NCBI GenBank assembly: GCA_045614605.1
Contig: JAZLDH010000012.1
Location: 62,001-126,000, forward strand
From: Onthomorpha sp937906975
GTDB taxonomy: Bacteria; Bacteroidota; Bacteroidia; Bacteroidales; P3
DNA length: 64,000 bases
Direction of reading: 5' to 3'
Shown here in pieces: positions 1 to 8,244 of this stretch. Under the pieces are notes generated by a model. That model did no database searches. It worked only from the letters and a program-made list of their open reading frames with translations, and was not told where the DNA came from. A program made the translations under genes and the position numbers. The stretch's first letter is position 1. The number at the start of each line of letters is the position of its first letter.

Positions 1-276
1 GGAGAATTTAAAATGAAAAAAGGAAAAGCAAGGCAACTAAGCATTAAAGACCCCGGAAAGTTAGAAGTATCATTTTTCCTATGGTTTTACTCCGACTATT
101 ACATAATGGAATTGGACAAAAACTACAATTACGTTGTAGTAGGCAGCTCTTCCGATAAATATTTGTGGATTTTAAGCCGCACACCTAAGTTAGAAGAAAG
201 CACAAAACAAAACCTTCTAACAAAAATCTCCGAAAGAGGCTACGATACAACCGCACTTTACTTTGTGCCACAATAG
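1..276 (+). CDS. blc: Lipocalin family protein (Blc-like), C-terminal part
   Basis: This is the last part of a bacterial lipocalin, an outer-membrane lipoprotein family that binds lipids. The frame is open back to the first base of the window (G-E-F-K precedes the first Met codon at 13), so the gene probably begins outside the window and the Met at 13 is not a true start. The stretch GKLEVSFF followed by the DYYIMELD and YNYVVVG strands and KYLWILSRTP matches the C-terminal strands of the Blc barrel, including the conserved WILSRTP end. It is the only + strand gene next to the polysaccharide locus and converges on it, sharing the hairpin at 290-334. The family call is from motif recognition; the lipobox and N-terminal half cannot be seen here. 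Confidence 0.8.
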   Translation, partial: GEFKMKKGKARQLSIKDPGKLEVSFFLWFYSDYYIMELDKNYNYVVVGSSSDKYLWILSRTPKLEESTKQNLLTKISERGYDTTALYFVPQ

Positions 277-289
277 TTTTAGAAAACAA

Positions 290-334
290 AAAGGGCGTGT
301 AAAGACCTTTATTCATTGTCTTCACACGCCCTTT
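290..334. terminator. Bidirectional terminator hairpin
   Basis: The arms 290-306 and 318-334 pair over 17 positions with one G-T mismatch, around an 11-base loop. The hairpin lies between the convergent lipocalin and sugar-transferase genes. A-rich and T-rich flanks suit termination in both directions. Confidence 0.8.
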
Positions 335-354
335 GCGTATTTAAGTGGGATAAC

Positions 355-1053
355 TTAGGCGCTAAAATTTTTGTTAAATGTTTCCACGTCTTTTTCTAAA
401 TCTAGTCGTGGTAAGGTTTTAAAAACTTTGTAAACCAAATCGCTCTTTGGGAACAATATTACCCAACAAGTAAGGAATATTATCATAAAATCAACATACA
501 AAGAGTGATTATGATAATACCATTTTTCTAATTCTCCCTTTTGAGGTTGGATAAACTGACGAGCAAACTCTACTGGGTCTTTTGCTTTTGAAACATAATA
601 TTCTTCATCTCTAAATATTACTGAACCTATTCCCGACAATCCTGGTGTTACTTGTGAGATACATTCTTTTACGTCTTCGGCATATAAATCGTAAGTTTTC
701 TTAACTAATGGACGAGGACCTATAATACTCATATTTCCTATAAGTATATTTATCAATTGAGGTAATTCATTGATTTTTGTCTTACGAAGAAATTTACCCA
801 TTGGTAAAACCCTTGGGTCATTTCTTGTTGTTACGGTTCCTGTTCCTATGTTTGGTGAGTTTTTAAGCATAGTTGCAAACTTCCAAATATCAAAAGGCTT
901 TCCTCCTTTGCCTATTCTTTCTTGAAAATAGAAAACATAGTGTTCTCCTGTTAGCAATAATCCTATTATTACAGGAATTAACAATGGAGAAAGCACTGTT
1001 AAGGCTAACAATGCCATTACAAAATCGAATAATCTCTTTATTATCTTATACAT
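355..1053 (-). CDS. Initiating sugar-phosphate transferase (PglC/WcaJ family)
   Basis: Membrane-bound polyprenyl-phosphate hexose-1-phosphate transferase of 232 aa, expected to place the first sugar phosphate on undecaprenyl phosphate at the inner face of the membrane. An N-terminal membrane segment covers about residues 10-33. It is followed by the family signatures FQERIGKGGKPF and a WKFATM stretch, then LPQLINIL and the GNMSIIGPRP block. A second hydrophobic segment near residues 190-205 is unusual for the short PglC form. It is the last gene of the locus, directly after a CapD/PglF-type dehydratase and a LegC/PglE-type aminotransferase, so a UDP-bacillosamine-like sugar is a plausible substrate. 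The family is secure; the exact donor is inference. Confidence 0.88.
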   Translation of the reverse strand: MYKIIKRLFDFVMALLALTVLSPLLIPVIIGLLLTGEHYVFYFQERIGKGGKPFDIWKFATMLKNSPNIGTGTVTTRNDPRVLPMGKFLRKTKINELPQLINILIGNMSIIGPRPLVKKTYDLYAEDVKECISQVTPGLSGIGSVIFRDEEYYVSKAKDPVEFARQFIQPQKGELEKWYYHNHSLYVDFMIIFLTCWVILFPKSDLVYKVFKTLPRLDLEKDVETFNKNFSA

Positions 1054-1054
1054 A

Positions 1055-2263
1055 TTACATCTTTTGGTCTAAGTTCTTACCTTTTTCTTCGTGCTCAAAG
1101 TTAGGAATGAATTTCTTTAACAAAGCAACTACTTCTTCTTTCTTAAAATCACTTCTTTGGAACAAAGCTTCCATTTCTTCAAAGAAAGAAAGGATTTCTG
1201 TTTTCTCCCTACAAGGATAGTTTTCTATTACTCCCAAAGAAGAAAATCTTTCCATATTAAGTTGTTCTCCTTCTATATAAAATTCTTCGTAACCTTTTTC
1301 ACCTGTTGTGTCAGAAGCGAAATAATAAACAGGATATGTATCAGAATCTTCTGGCATTTCAGCAGCAAATTTTCTTGCTTCTTCTTCGCTAGTGCAATAT
1401 TTAATTTTATATCCTAAGCTTTTAAGAAAATCATCACAAATTGCAGAAAATGTCATCATTTGTTCTTCTCCAAGTTTTGGGAAGAATATTTCACCTGTAT
1501 TACCAAGCATACATGCCAACATACAGATTTGACCACTTTCGTCAGGAGATACGAAATATCTTTTAACGTCATTTGGCGATGAAAGAGGCTGATTTTTCAT
1601 CATTCTTTCGATAAAGCCTGCTAAAAGCGAACCATTAGAAAATGCAACATTAGCAAAACGTGCTGTTGTTATCTTAAAATATTTGGAATATGACATTATC
1701 ATTTCTTCCATAACCTTTTTGCTACAACCCATTATGTTTACTGGATTTGCTGCTTTGTCGGTAGATACACAGAAAAAGTGTTTTGGTGGTATCTCTACTA
1801 ATAAATCCATTAGCTTTCTTGCTTTCAAAACATTGTTTTCTATCAATGCTTCAACAGAATATTGGTCTTTTTCACTTCTTACGTGTTTGTGTGCTGAGAA
1901 GTTAGCAACTATGTCAAATCCTCCTTCGTTTCTGAATATTTTTTCAAAAATTGGGTCAGCAAAATTCAAAGGATAGGTTCTGTAATCTTGTGGAACATAC
2001 ATATTATATGTAGAACGCAAATCTCTTGTCAATTCTGTCAATCCGTTTTCGCTAATATCTACAACGACTAACTTGTTTGGACGAAATGGCAAGACTGCTC
2101 TGATATATGAAGAACCTATTGTACCAGCTCCCCCTATAACTAATACGCTTTTACCCTCTATTTCTTGTCTTAATTGTTCCTTATTCTTTTCTATGTCTTG
2201 TAAAAACATAGATTGAGGACGCATTGTAATATATTTTCCTATAAACTTACCTACGTTAATCAT
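1055..2263 (-). CDS. UDP-GlcNAc 4,6-dehydratase-like SDR (CapD/PglF family)
   Basis: Extended short-chain dehydrogenase of the polysaccharide-biosynthesis CapD family, 402 aa. The NAD-binding glycine motif GGAGTIGSS lies near residues 44-52. STDKAANPVN then MGCSK near residues 170-185 form the active site, with Met in place of the usual Tyr (MxxxK), as is typical of UDP-GlcNAc 4,6-dehydratases such as PglF and FlaA1. It lacks the membrane domain of full PglF, so it resembles the soluble form. It overlaps the upstream aminotransferase gene by 4 bases (2260-2263), which indicates translational coupling. With that enzyme and the NeuD-like acetyltransferase it could make UDP-4-amino or di-N-acetylated trideoxy sugars. 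Retaining or inverting stereochemistry cannot be read from the sequence. Confidence 0.85.
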   Translation of the reverse strand: MINVGKFIGKYITMRPQSMFLQDIEKNKEQLRQEIEGKSVLVIGGAGTIGSSYIRAVLPFRPNKLVVVDISENGLTELTRDLRSTYNMYVPQDYRTYPLNFADPIFEKIFRNEGGFDIVANFSAHKHVRSEKDQYSVEALIENNVLKARKLMDLLVEIPPKHFFCVSTDKAANPVNIMGCSKKVMEEMIMSYSKYFKITTARFANVAFSNGSLLAGFIERMMKNQPLSSPNDVKRYFVSPDESGQICMLACMLGNTGEIFFPKLGEEQMMTFSAICDDFLKSLGYKIKYCTSEEEARKFAAEMPEDSDTYPVYYFASDTTGEKGYEEFYIEGEQLNMERFSSLGVIENYPCREKTEILSFFEEMEALFQRSDFKKEEVVALLKKFIPNFEHEEKGKNLDQKM

Positions 2264-3447
2264 TTGTATAATCCTTTCTTTATGTTTTCGTAATAATCAG
2301 GAATAATAACTGTACTTGGAATATTAACAACTCTGTCTTCTAACCATTGTGAATTTGTTAAATCTCCGCATTGACAACCCTTGTACATATCTAATTTATT
2401 ATTCAAAACCCATATAGGACGTGTCATTACACCATTGTCATTTGTGTAAGTTAAGAAAGCATCTCTTTCTGCTCTATCTTTTAATATTACTGCATTTAAC
2501 CAATAATTTGAATGACAATTTTCAGGCTCTGTAAAAAACTCTACGTCTTTATCAGCAAAGAATGCTTTATACTTATCTGTTAATTTACGTTTTTGTTCAA
2601 TGAAATAATTACATTGTTCTATTTGTCCAAGCCCCAATGCAGCTGCAAGATTTGTTAAACGATAGTTATATGCTGTGTAATCGTGATTATACTCCCAACG
2701 ATGTGGCACCTTTGCAGTTGTTGTAATGTGTTTTGCTAATTTTGCCAAATTTTCATCTTGTGTAAGAATCATTCCTCCACCACCTGTTGTGATTACCTTA
2801 TTGCCGTTGAAACTTAAAGCTGCTAATTTACCAAATAAGCCTGTATGTTTACCTTTATAATAACTACCAATACTTTCAGCGGCATCCTCAACCAATGGAA
2901 TATTATAACGTTCACATATTTCAACAATACCATCTAAATCACAAGGGTGTCCAAAAGTGTGCATTGGCACAACAGCAGCAAATCTTTTTCCTGTTTTGTT
3001 GTTATAAGTATATCCATCTGCACCTTTACGAGAATTTTCTTTTAAGAATGCTTCTAATTTTTCAGCACTCATGCCCATTGTTCTCTTATCCACATCAACA
3101 AAAACAGGTTTTGCACCTGTGTAAGAAATAGCATTGCAAGTTGCAATAAAAGAAACAGGTTGAGTAATCACTTCTTCATCAGCCTTAACACCCGCAAGTA
3201 AAAGACAAATATGTAAAGCCGCAGTACCATTGACAGCAGCAATAGCATATTTACTTCCTGTATATTCGCAAATTGCTTGTTCAAACTTCCCTACATACTC
3301 CCCAACCGATGAGACGAAATTACTATCCATCGCATCTAACAAATACTTTCTCTCATTTCCTATAAAACGAGGATCATGTAAAATTATAAAGCCTTTGTCA
3401 TCATTAAAAACCTCTCTAACAAAAGCCGTAAAATCCGAAAAATTCAT
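2260..3447 (-). CDS. LegC/PglE-like PLP aminotransferase (DegT/DnrJ/EryC1/StrS)
   Basis: Sugar aminotransferase of the DegT family, 395 aa, which converts a 4-keto sugar nucleotide to the 4-amino sugar using glutamate. The PLP lysine is expected in LSFNGNKVITTGGGG near residue 218, and the conserved EDAAES motif is at about residues 192-197. The N-terminal segment preceding the core fold and the NGNK variant point to the LegC group, which acts on UDP-4-keto-6-deoxy-GlcNAc. It sits directly before the CapD/PglF-type dehydratase that would supply its substrate. An MNT/HEPN pair separates it from the NeuD-like acetyltransferase expected to act next. Confidence 0.87.
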   Translation of the reverse strand: MNFSDFTAFVREVFNDDKGFIILHDPRFIGNERKYLLDAMDSNFVSSVGEYVGKFEQAICEYTGSKYAIAAVNGTAALHICLLLAGVKADEEVITQPVSFIATCNAISYTGAKPVFVDVDKRTMGMSAEKLEAFLKENSRKGADGYTYNNKTGKRFAAVVPMHTFGHPCDLDGIVEICERYNIPLVEDAAESIGSYYKGKHTGLFGKLAALSFNGNKVITTGGGGMILTQDENLAKLAKHITTTAKVPHRWEYNHDYTAYNYRLTNLAAALGLGQIEQCNYFIEQKRKLTDKYKAFFADKDVEFFTEPENCHSNYWLNAVILKDRAERDAFLTYTNDNGVMTRPIWVLNNKLDMYKGCQCGDLTNSQWLEDRVVNIPSTVIIPDYYENIKKGLYK

Positions 3448-3469
3448 ATTTTGTTATTAATTATACTAA

Positions 3470-3793
3470 TTACTTCAAAAACACAAGAGAGTTATTTTCA
3501 TAAATAATCACTCCAGTTCTATTTATACTTTCAATCAAATTAGAATCTTTTATAGAATGATAAATACTTATATCAAAAATAAATGGTAATAGCAAATCAT
3601 CTATTTCTTGTATAATATTAGTATATTCTCTATTATTTATTTTTTCACTAACTAAGACAATGTCAACATCAGAATACATACGATTAGTTCCCTTTGCACG
3701 AGAACCATAAAGAATTACCTTTTCTATATTTTTATGACTAACGAATACAGTTTCTAATCTCTTCCAATAATCATCCTTTATTCCATAATTCAT
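3470..3793 (-). CDS. MNT-type nucleotidyltransferase, antitoxin-like
   Basis: Minimal nucleotidyltransferase of 107 aa. The signature GSRAKGTNRMYSDVDIVLV near residues 26-44 contains the GS motif and the DVD acidic pair of the pol-beta fold. In MntA/HepT systems the MNT protein AMPylates and silences its HEPN RNase partner. Its start overlaps the end of the HEPN-like gene by 4 bases (3790-3793), the usual tight coupling of such pairs. It lies between genes for consecutive steps of amino-sugar synthesis, so it looks like an insertion in the operon. Antitoxin function is inferred from the family and the pairing. Confidence 0.85.
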   Translation of the reverse strand: MNYGIKDDYWKRLETVFVSHKNIEKVILYGSRAKGTNRMYSDVDIVLVSEKINNREYTNIIQEIDDLLLPFIFDISIYHSIKDSNLIESINRTGVIIYENNSLVFLK

Positions 3794-4218
3794 AATCTGG
3801 ATTCCTTTTCACTCATTACTTGTAGAAACTTATCAAAAAGAGGTTGATAAATTGAAATTATTCTACCTGCAATCTCAATTGCAATTTCTTGATTATAATT
3901 ATGATATGTAATATTTCTATCCACAATACTATCCATCCATCTATCATCATCAATAAGTCCATTTTGCAAAGCATAGCGAATAGCATCACGAGAACCAACA
4001 ATTCCACTTATTCCCATATATTCAAGATAATCTTTCATCAACTTCCAAGCCAATTCGTGAGTAAATTCATACCGTTGAATCAAAGCATCTAAAAACAATT
4101 CCGTTTCTCTATTTTTTATAGAGTAAAGAGAAGTCATTTCCACAGCTTCACTCATACGTTCAAACGCCTTACGAAAACTATCCAAACGTTGCACCCAACG
4201 AACATCTTGCTTTTCCAT
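3790..4218 (-). CDS. HEPN-like nucleotidyltransferase substrate-binding protein (HI0074 family)
   Basis: Helical protein of 142 aa from the HI0074/HepT-like family, usually annotated as nucleotidyltransferase substrate-binding protein. FTHELAWKLMKDYLE in the middle is the family hallmark. RNITYHNY near residues 101-108 gives the R-x4-H motif of HEPN RNases, so the toxin active site looks intact. It precedes and overlaps the MNT gene. It begins only 4 bases after the NeuD-like gene ends (4223), so it is probably transcribed with the polysaccharide operon rather than from its own promoter. Active toxicity is not proven; some members are only substrate-binding partners. Confidence 0.82.
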   Translation of the reverse strand: MEKQDVRWVQRLDSFRKAFERMSEAVEMTSLYSIKNRETELFLDALIQRYEFTHELAWKLMKDYLEYMGISGIVGSRDAIRYALQNGLIDDDRWMDSIVDRNITYHNYNQEIAIEIAGRIISIYQPLFDKFLQVMSEKESRL

Positions 4219-4222
4219 ATTT

Positions 4223-5551
4223 TTATGATTTATATTTCAACACTTTTGCCGGATTACCAACCACTACAGCATTATCTTCAACATCTCTTATAACAACACT
4301 ACCTGCTCCGATCAAACAATCTTTTCCTAATTTCTTTACTCCTGTCATAACTGTCGCACCCATTCCTAAATACGCATCACAATCAGCAAAAACGTTTGCA
4401 CCTAAAACCACTCCATTTGAAATAAAACACCCCTCTTTCATCGTAGAATGATGTACAATAGCACTATTTTCAGCAACCATACAATCCTTTTCTATCGTAG
4501 CATAAGGCATTACAACACTATCTGGCAGAATATAAACTGCATCTTCTGAAATATCTACATTATCTGAAATTATTGAATCTTGATGAATAAAGCAAGGTGT
4601 CCTATAGCCCAAACTTCTCACTTTTCCCAATATTTTTCTTCTTAAAGGATTGTTTCCTATTGGGCAAAATACATTTGCAACTTTATCCTTCCACTCTTGT
4701 GTTTCAAGCAATTCTTCACTACCAACAACAGGAATACCTTTCACTGATGTACCATATAGTTTTGGATTATTATCCATAAACGCTATAACATTTATTCCTA
4801 TTTCTTTGAGATAAGACAAATAAACTTCGCCATAAGTACCTGCTCCAATAATTACCGAGTCAGTTTTTTCCCCCCCCATAAATTTTATATTACTTACTAT
4901 TTTACAAGGATTTCCATAAGCAATTCCTGATTCCATTATATCTTTTACAACAACAGAGCCCATGCCAACAATAACGTCATCGCAGATATTGATTCCTTGC
5001 TTAACACATGCATTCGTACCAAAATAAACTCTGTTTCCTATATTACATATACCACTTATATGTACACCCGGCGCAGTTGTAAAATAATCCCCTATTTCAC
5101 AATCATGACCTATTGTAGTATTGAGATTTAAATGACATTGCTTACCAATGTTTATGTTACATGTTACAACACAATTAGCAGTTACTATACTTCCCGCCCC
5201 TATTGTAGCATAATCAGATATAACAGCCGTTGGGTGTATTATTGTTACATATTGAACATCATCAGGATATTTCTCAACAACTTTTCTTCTTAACATAGAA
5301 TCCCCTATTGCAACAAAAAGTACATATTGATAAACATCCAAATCCGATTCTTTTATAATAGGTATTCTCTTTTGCCCCATTACCACCACATCATTTTCAC
5401 AACTATCAACATCACTAAAAACCGCCTTATTGTCAAAAGAAACACCTTTATACTTAAAAATATCTTCCAAACAACAATAAACCTCTCTCGCAAAATCACC
5501 TGTACCTATAATACAAATCTGTTTATCTGTAAAAATATTGACCGATTCCAT
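4223..5551 (-). CDS. Tandem NeuD/PglD-like sugar O/N-acyltransferase (two fused domains)
   Basis: A 442-aa protein made of two complete NeuD/PglD-type acyltransferases in one frame. Domain 1 is residues 1-224: a Rossmann-like CIIGTGDFAREV start, a left-handed beta-helix hexapeptide region with the catalytic-type His in NTTIGHDC, and the usual GNPCKIV end. Domain 2 starts at Met225 (MGGEKTDSVIIGAGTYG), again with a Rossmann start, a hexapeptide helix and a GNPAKVL end. PglD enzymes acetylate UDP-4-amino sugars, which fits the neighbouring aminotransferase and dehydratase genes. The domains are joined by G8 on the coding strand (4870-4877): G7 or G9 would end translation within a few codons after domain 1. 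The fusion may therefore be one phase of a slippery tract rather than a fixed design. Confidence 0.85.
   Translation of the reverse strand: MESVNIFTDKQICIIGTGDFAREVYCCLEDIFKYKGVSFDNKAVFSDVDSCENDVVVMGQKRIPIIKESDLDVYQYVLFVAIGDSMLRRKVVEKYPDDVQYVTIIHPTAVISDYATIGAGSIVTANCVVTCNINIGKQCHLNLNTTIGHDCEIGDYFTTAPGVHISGICNIGNRVYFGTNACVKQGINICDDVIVGMGSVVVKDIMESGIAYGNPCKIVSNIKFMGGEKTDSVIIGAGTYGEVYLSYLKEIGINVIAFMDNNPKLYGTSVKGIPVVGSEELLETQEWKDKVANVFCPIGNNPLRRKILGKVRSLGYRTPCFIHQDSIISDNVDISEDAVYILPDSVVMPYATIEKDCMVAENSAIVHHSTMKEGCFISNGVVLGANVFADCDAYLGMGATVMTGVKKLGKDCLIGAGSVVIRDVEDNAVVVGNPAKVLKYKS
4870..4877 (-). repeat. Poly-G(8) tract at NeuD-NeuD junction
   Basis: Eight C on the + strand read as ATG-GGG-GGG-GAA on the coding strand, at the Met that begins the second NeuD domain. 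With G8 both domains are in frame. With G7 the frame would end in K-K-L-T-R-stop, and with G9 in G-K-N-stop. Simple G tracts of this length are a classic substrate for slipped-strand mispairing. Confidence 0.8.
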
Positions 5552-5556
5552 AATTA

Positions 5557-6693
5557 TTATATTATTCCTTTAAATTTAAGCCATAAAACAAAAAAATGAT
5601 CATACACGCAGTACATATTTTTGTCCATTGTTACAAAATCTTTCTCCAAAAGCCCTTTCAATGCAGAATTAACACTACTCGAAGAAATCAATTTATGCTT
5701 TCTTACAAACGTACCCCCAGTAATCTCCTTTACTTTACCTTCTCGTGCAATGGCCAAAAACAACATCCTTTGCTTTTCCGGCATTTGATAAAAAAGCGAT
5801 TCGTATGTATCAGAAGATAGACGTATAATCAAATCAATAGCCTCATCAACCATTATCGCATTACAAATCTCTCCTTTATTAGTTTTGGAAAACAACACAT
5901 TCAATATTCTATGCATATAACTTGTTACTGCATCAAATCGCTCATATAAAATACTAACAACATCTCTTTCTATACATTTCCCTGCTTGTTCAAATTTAGA
6001 TACGCAAAAATCAGTATAAACATCTAAGGCTAAAGGTTGCAGATTGATAATAGCAACAGATTGATAAAAAGGACGAGCTGGTGAGGTAAACATTTCATTC
6101 ATTAAATGACGCTGAGAACCAGAAAAAATAAAATGAGCATTAGTACAACGTTGTACATAAGTCCGTATAATTGCTTCTATTGTTTCATCTTCATAGCGGA
6201 CTATTTGCTGAAACTCATCAATAGCAACAATACATGGTTTATCTGCATTATCAAGATATGAAAATATTTCATTTAATGTTACAGCCGGATTATTTATAGT
6301 TCCAAGTCCAACACTCCACACAGGCATACCATTCATATCAAACGATATTTCTGAACGTAGCGAAGATACCATTGAAATAAACTTTTCCCAAACCTTTTTC
6401 CCTTTTGGACGCAATGTATCAATAACCGCTTTGCCAAACATATTGACAAAATCATTCAAACTTTTAGTTGCATATATATCAACAACAAAACAGTAATAAT
6501 CCCTTTGAAAAGTCTCGTTATTGAAAATATGCCAGATCAAATCTGTCTTTCCAAGCCTCCTTGGAGAAATCAATGCAACATTATTCTCGTTACATAATAA
6601 ATCTCCTATGATTTTGCTTTCCTCTATGCGATCGCAAAAATACTCCGCTCCTGCATATCCATTAGTTACAAAAGGATTCTTCATAAAATACAT
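5557..6693 (-). CDS. AAA/STAND-like ATPase with C-terminal winged helix
   Basis: ATP-binding protein of 378 aa (probable start Met4 at 6684, giving MKNPFVTNGYAG). The Walker A-like motif SPRRLGKTD is at residues 43-51 and Walker B CIVAIDEFQQI is near residue 155. FIFSGSQRHLM follows as a sensor-like strand, and a winged-helix-like C-terminus ends the protein. It resembles the archaeal-type ATPase/AAA proteins that are common and mobile in Bacteroidota genomes; their role is unknown. It has no obvious link to sugar metabolism. It lies 5 bases before the NeuD-like start and beside a chimeric gene remnant, which suggests it came in with a recombination event. There are no nuclease or transposase motifs, so calling it a mobile element would go too far. 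Confidence 0.75.
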   Translation of the reverse strand: MYFMKNPFVTNGYAGAEYFCDRIEESKIIGDLLCNENNVALISPRRLGKTDLIWHIFNNETFQRDYYCFVVDIYATKSLNDFVNMFGKAVIDTLRPKGKKVWEKFISMVSSLRSEISFDMNGMPVWSVGLGTINNPAVTLNEIFSYLDNADKPCIVAIDEFQQIVRYEDETIEAIIRTYVQRCTNAHFIFSGSQRHLMNEMFTSPARPFYQSVAIINLQPLALDVYTDFCVSKFEQAGKCIERDVVSILYERFDAVTSYMHRILNVLFSKTNKGEICNAIMVDEAIDLIIRLSSDTYESLFYQMPEKQRMLFLAIAREGKVKEITGGTFVRKHKLISSSSVNSALKGLLEKDFVTMDKNMYCVYDHFFVLWLKFKGII

Positions 6694-6752
6694 TGTTTAC
6701 AACTGCAAAAATAATGAATAAATTTACATTTTCATAAAATGATATTCATAAA

Positions 6753-6896
6753 TCAACAAATCACATGTTGCATTATCGCATTATAAGTATGATCTGTTGT
6801 ATAATTAGTCAAAAAGAATTGATAAGCATTCTCACCCATTTGCTTAATATCCGATTGTAGCATTTTATCTATAGTGGTATACATATCTTGCAAACC
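6753..6896 (-). pseudogene. C-terminal remnant of a glycosyltransferase
   Basis: In one frame the minus strand encodes about 47 residues ending at a TGA (6753-6755). They include DMYTTIDKML, QMGENAYQFF and NYTTDHTYNAIM. This is the typical tail of GT-B family 4 transferases (MGENA...F...YT...Y..I). No start or catalytic domain is present. It is joined directly to the NeuD-start fragment at 6865-6951, in a different frame. Confidence 0.7.
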
Positions 6897-6951
6897 CACC
6901 AGTTCCAACAATACAAATTTGTTTTTCCGTAAAAATATTCATTGATTCCAT
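6865..6951 (-). pseudogene. N-terminal remnant of a NeuD/PglD acyltransferase
   Basis: From the ATG at 6951 the frame reads M-E-S-M-N-I-F-T-E-K-Q-I-C-I-V-G-T-G-G-F-A-R and stops at 6865-6867. It closely parallels the first 22 residues of the intact NeuD-like protein that starts at 5551 (M-E-S-V-N-I-F-T-D-K-Q-I-C-I-I-G-T-G-D-F-A-R), with several synonymous and some coding differences. It is therefore a diverged paralogue or allele fragment, not a fresh duplication. Confidence 0.8.
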
Positions 6952-7011
6952 TGATTAAGTTTTATTTAACATTGTATTACATATATAAGATTAATCTTTA
7001 TACCTAAAAAA

Positions 7012-8241
7012 CTACTTTTTTACATATTTCAAATACATATTTTCAACAAAATCTACAAAACGATTTCCTAAAATATCTCTACTAAACTCCTTCTCTGCCA
7101 AAATTCTAGAATTCTCGCCCATTTTTTCTCTTTCATCTGGATTATCAGCTAAATATATCAATCCTTCAACAAATGAGTGTGGATTATTTGGTTGAACAAC
7201 TACTCCACATTTATTTTCAACAATCATTTCAGCCAACCATCCAGGATAATTATTTAACACAGGCCTACCCGCTGTTATGTAATCAAAAAATTTATTAGGA
7301 GATGTACCATAATAAAAAGCTGGAATATTTGCCAATATTTGCATACCAACATCTGCACTACACACAATTTTTGTTAATTGTGTTTTAGGCATATTATCAA
7401 GAAAGATACAATTTGTTAAATTTTCTTTTTTAGCCCTATCAATTAACATTTGTTTTTGTTTTCCTTCCCCTACAAATACAAACTTAATATCAAATCTCTG
7501 ATTTTCAAGAAGCAATTTAGCAGCATCCAATACTGCCGACAAACCATTGGCCACCCCATGAGCACCTGTAAAAACAGCAACAATATCTGTAGGTGAAACT
7601 CCTTCAATATTCAAATCACTTCTTTTACCAGGCAAAAACAAGTTCAAATCACAACCATTTGGTATTAAAACAATCTCTTTATTTTTCTGACTTTTTTTAG
7701 CGATACCCTCACAAATACCTGGTGCTAAACCTACACAAGCACAAGCATTTCTATAACTAATTTTTTCCAATATTCCCATACCCCATAATGCAAAAGGATT
7801 TTTCATACCTAATGCTTTTGGAAGCTCTGGCCACAAATCCCTAACCTCAAATATATATTTCTTGCTCCTCAGCCATTTTGCTATAATACAAGGAATACCT
7901 GCTGTTAGTGGAGTAGTTGTTGAATAAGCAATATCGTAATCCTCGTTCATTGCATAATATATACTTTTCCATGCAAATTTGACAAACACCTTTGTTCGCT
8001 GTAATAAACCATCATTATTAGAATATGGTAATGCTATTTGTATTACATCTATTCCATCTATATCTCCTCTAAAAACACCTTTTTTATTCGTCTTAGTCAG
8101 ATTTAACATTCCTTCACTTCCGCCTACCACCATTGTAACTTTATGACCTCTTTGCAGTAACCTTTGTGCAAATTCATATGAACGCGTTGCCCCACCTGTT
8201 TTTGGAGTTGTAAAATGTTGATGAAAATATATTACTCTCAT
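7012..8241 (-). CDS. Glycosyltransferase family 4 (WbuB-like)
   Basis: GT-B fold glycosyltransferase of 409 aa. The N-terminal FHQHFTTPKTGGATRSYEFA motif near residues 6-25 and VRDLWPELP near residue 130 are typical of WbuB/WcaI-type transferases, which add N-acetylfucosamine or similar residues to lipid-linked oligosaccharides. The donor-binding C-terminal half has GTSPNKFFDYITAGRPV with the acidic/Asn pattern of the family near residues 305-325. It is 3 bases from the heparinase-like gene upstream, so the two are co-transcribed. In other bacteria this pairing occurs in O-antigen loci with a WbpG-type amidotransferase; a remnant of that gene is at 10146-10256. The acceptor and donor are not known. 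Confidence 0.85.
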   Translation of the reverse strand: MRVIYFHQHFTTPKTGGATRSYEFAQRLLQRGHKVTMVVGGSEGMLNLTKTNKKGVFRGDIDGIDVIQIALPYSNNDGLLQRTKVFVKFAWKSIYYAMNEDYDIAYSTTTPLTAGIPCIIAKWLRSKKYIFEVRDLWPELPKALGMKNPFALWGMGILEKISYRNACACVGLAPGICEGIAKKSQKNKEIVLIPNGCDLNLFLPGKRSDLNIEGVSPTDIVAVFTGAHGVANGLSAVLDAAKLLLENQRFDIKFVFVGEGKQKQMLIDRAKKENLTNCIFLDNMPKTQLTKIVCSADVGMQILANIPAFYYGTSPNKFFDYITAGRPVLNNYPGWLAEMIVENKCGVVVQPNNPHSFVEGLIYLADNPDEREKMGENSRILAEKEFSRDILGNRFVDFVENMYLKYVKK

Positions 8242-8244
8242 AAT

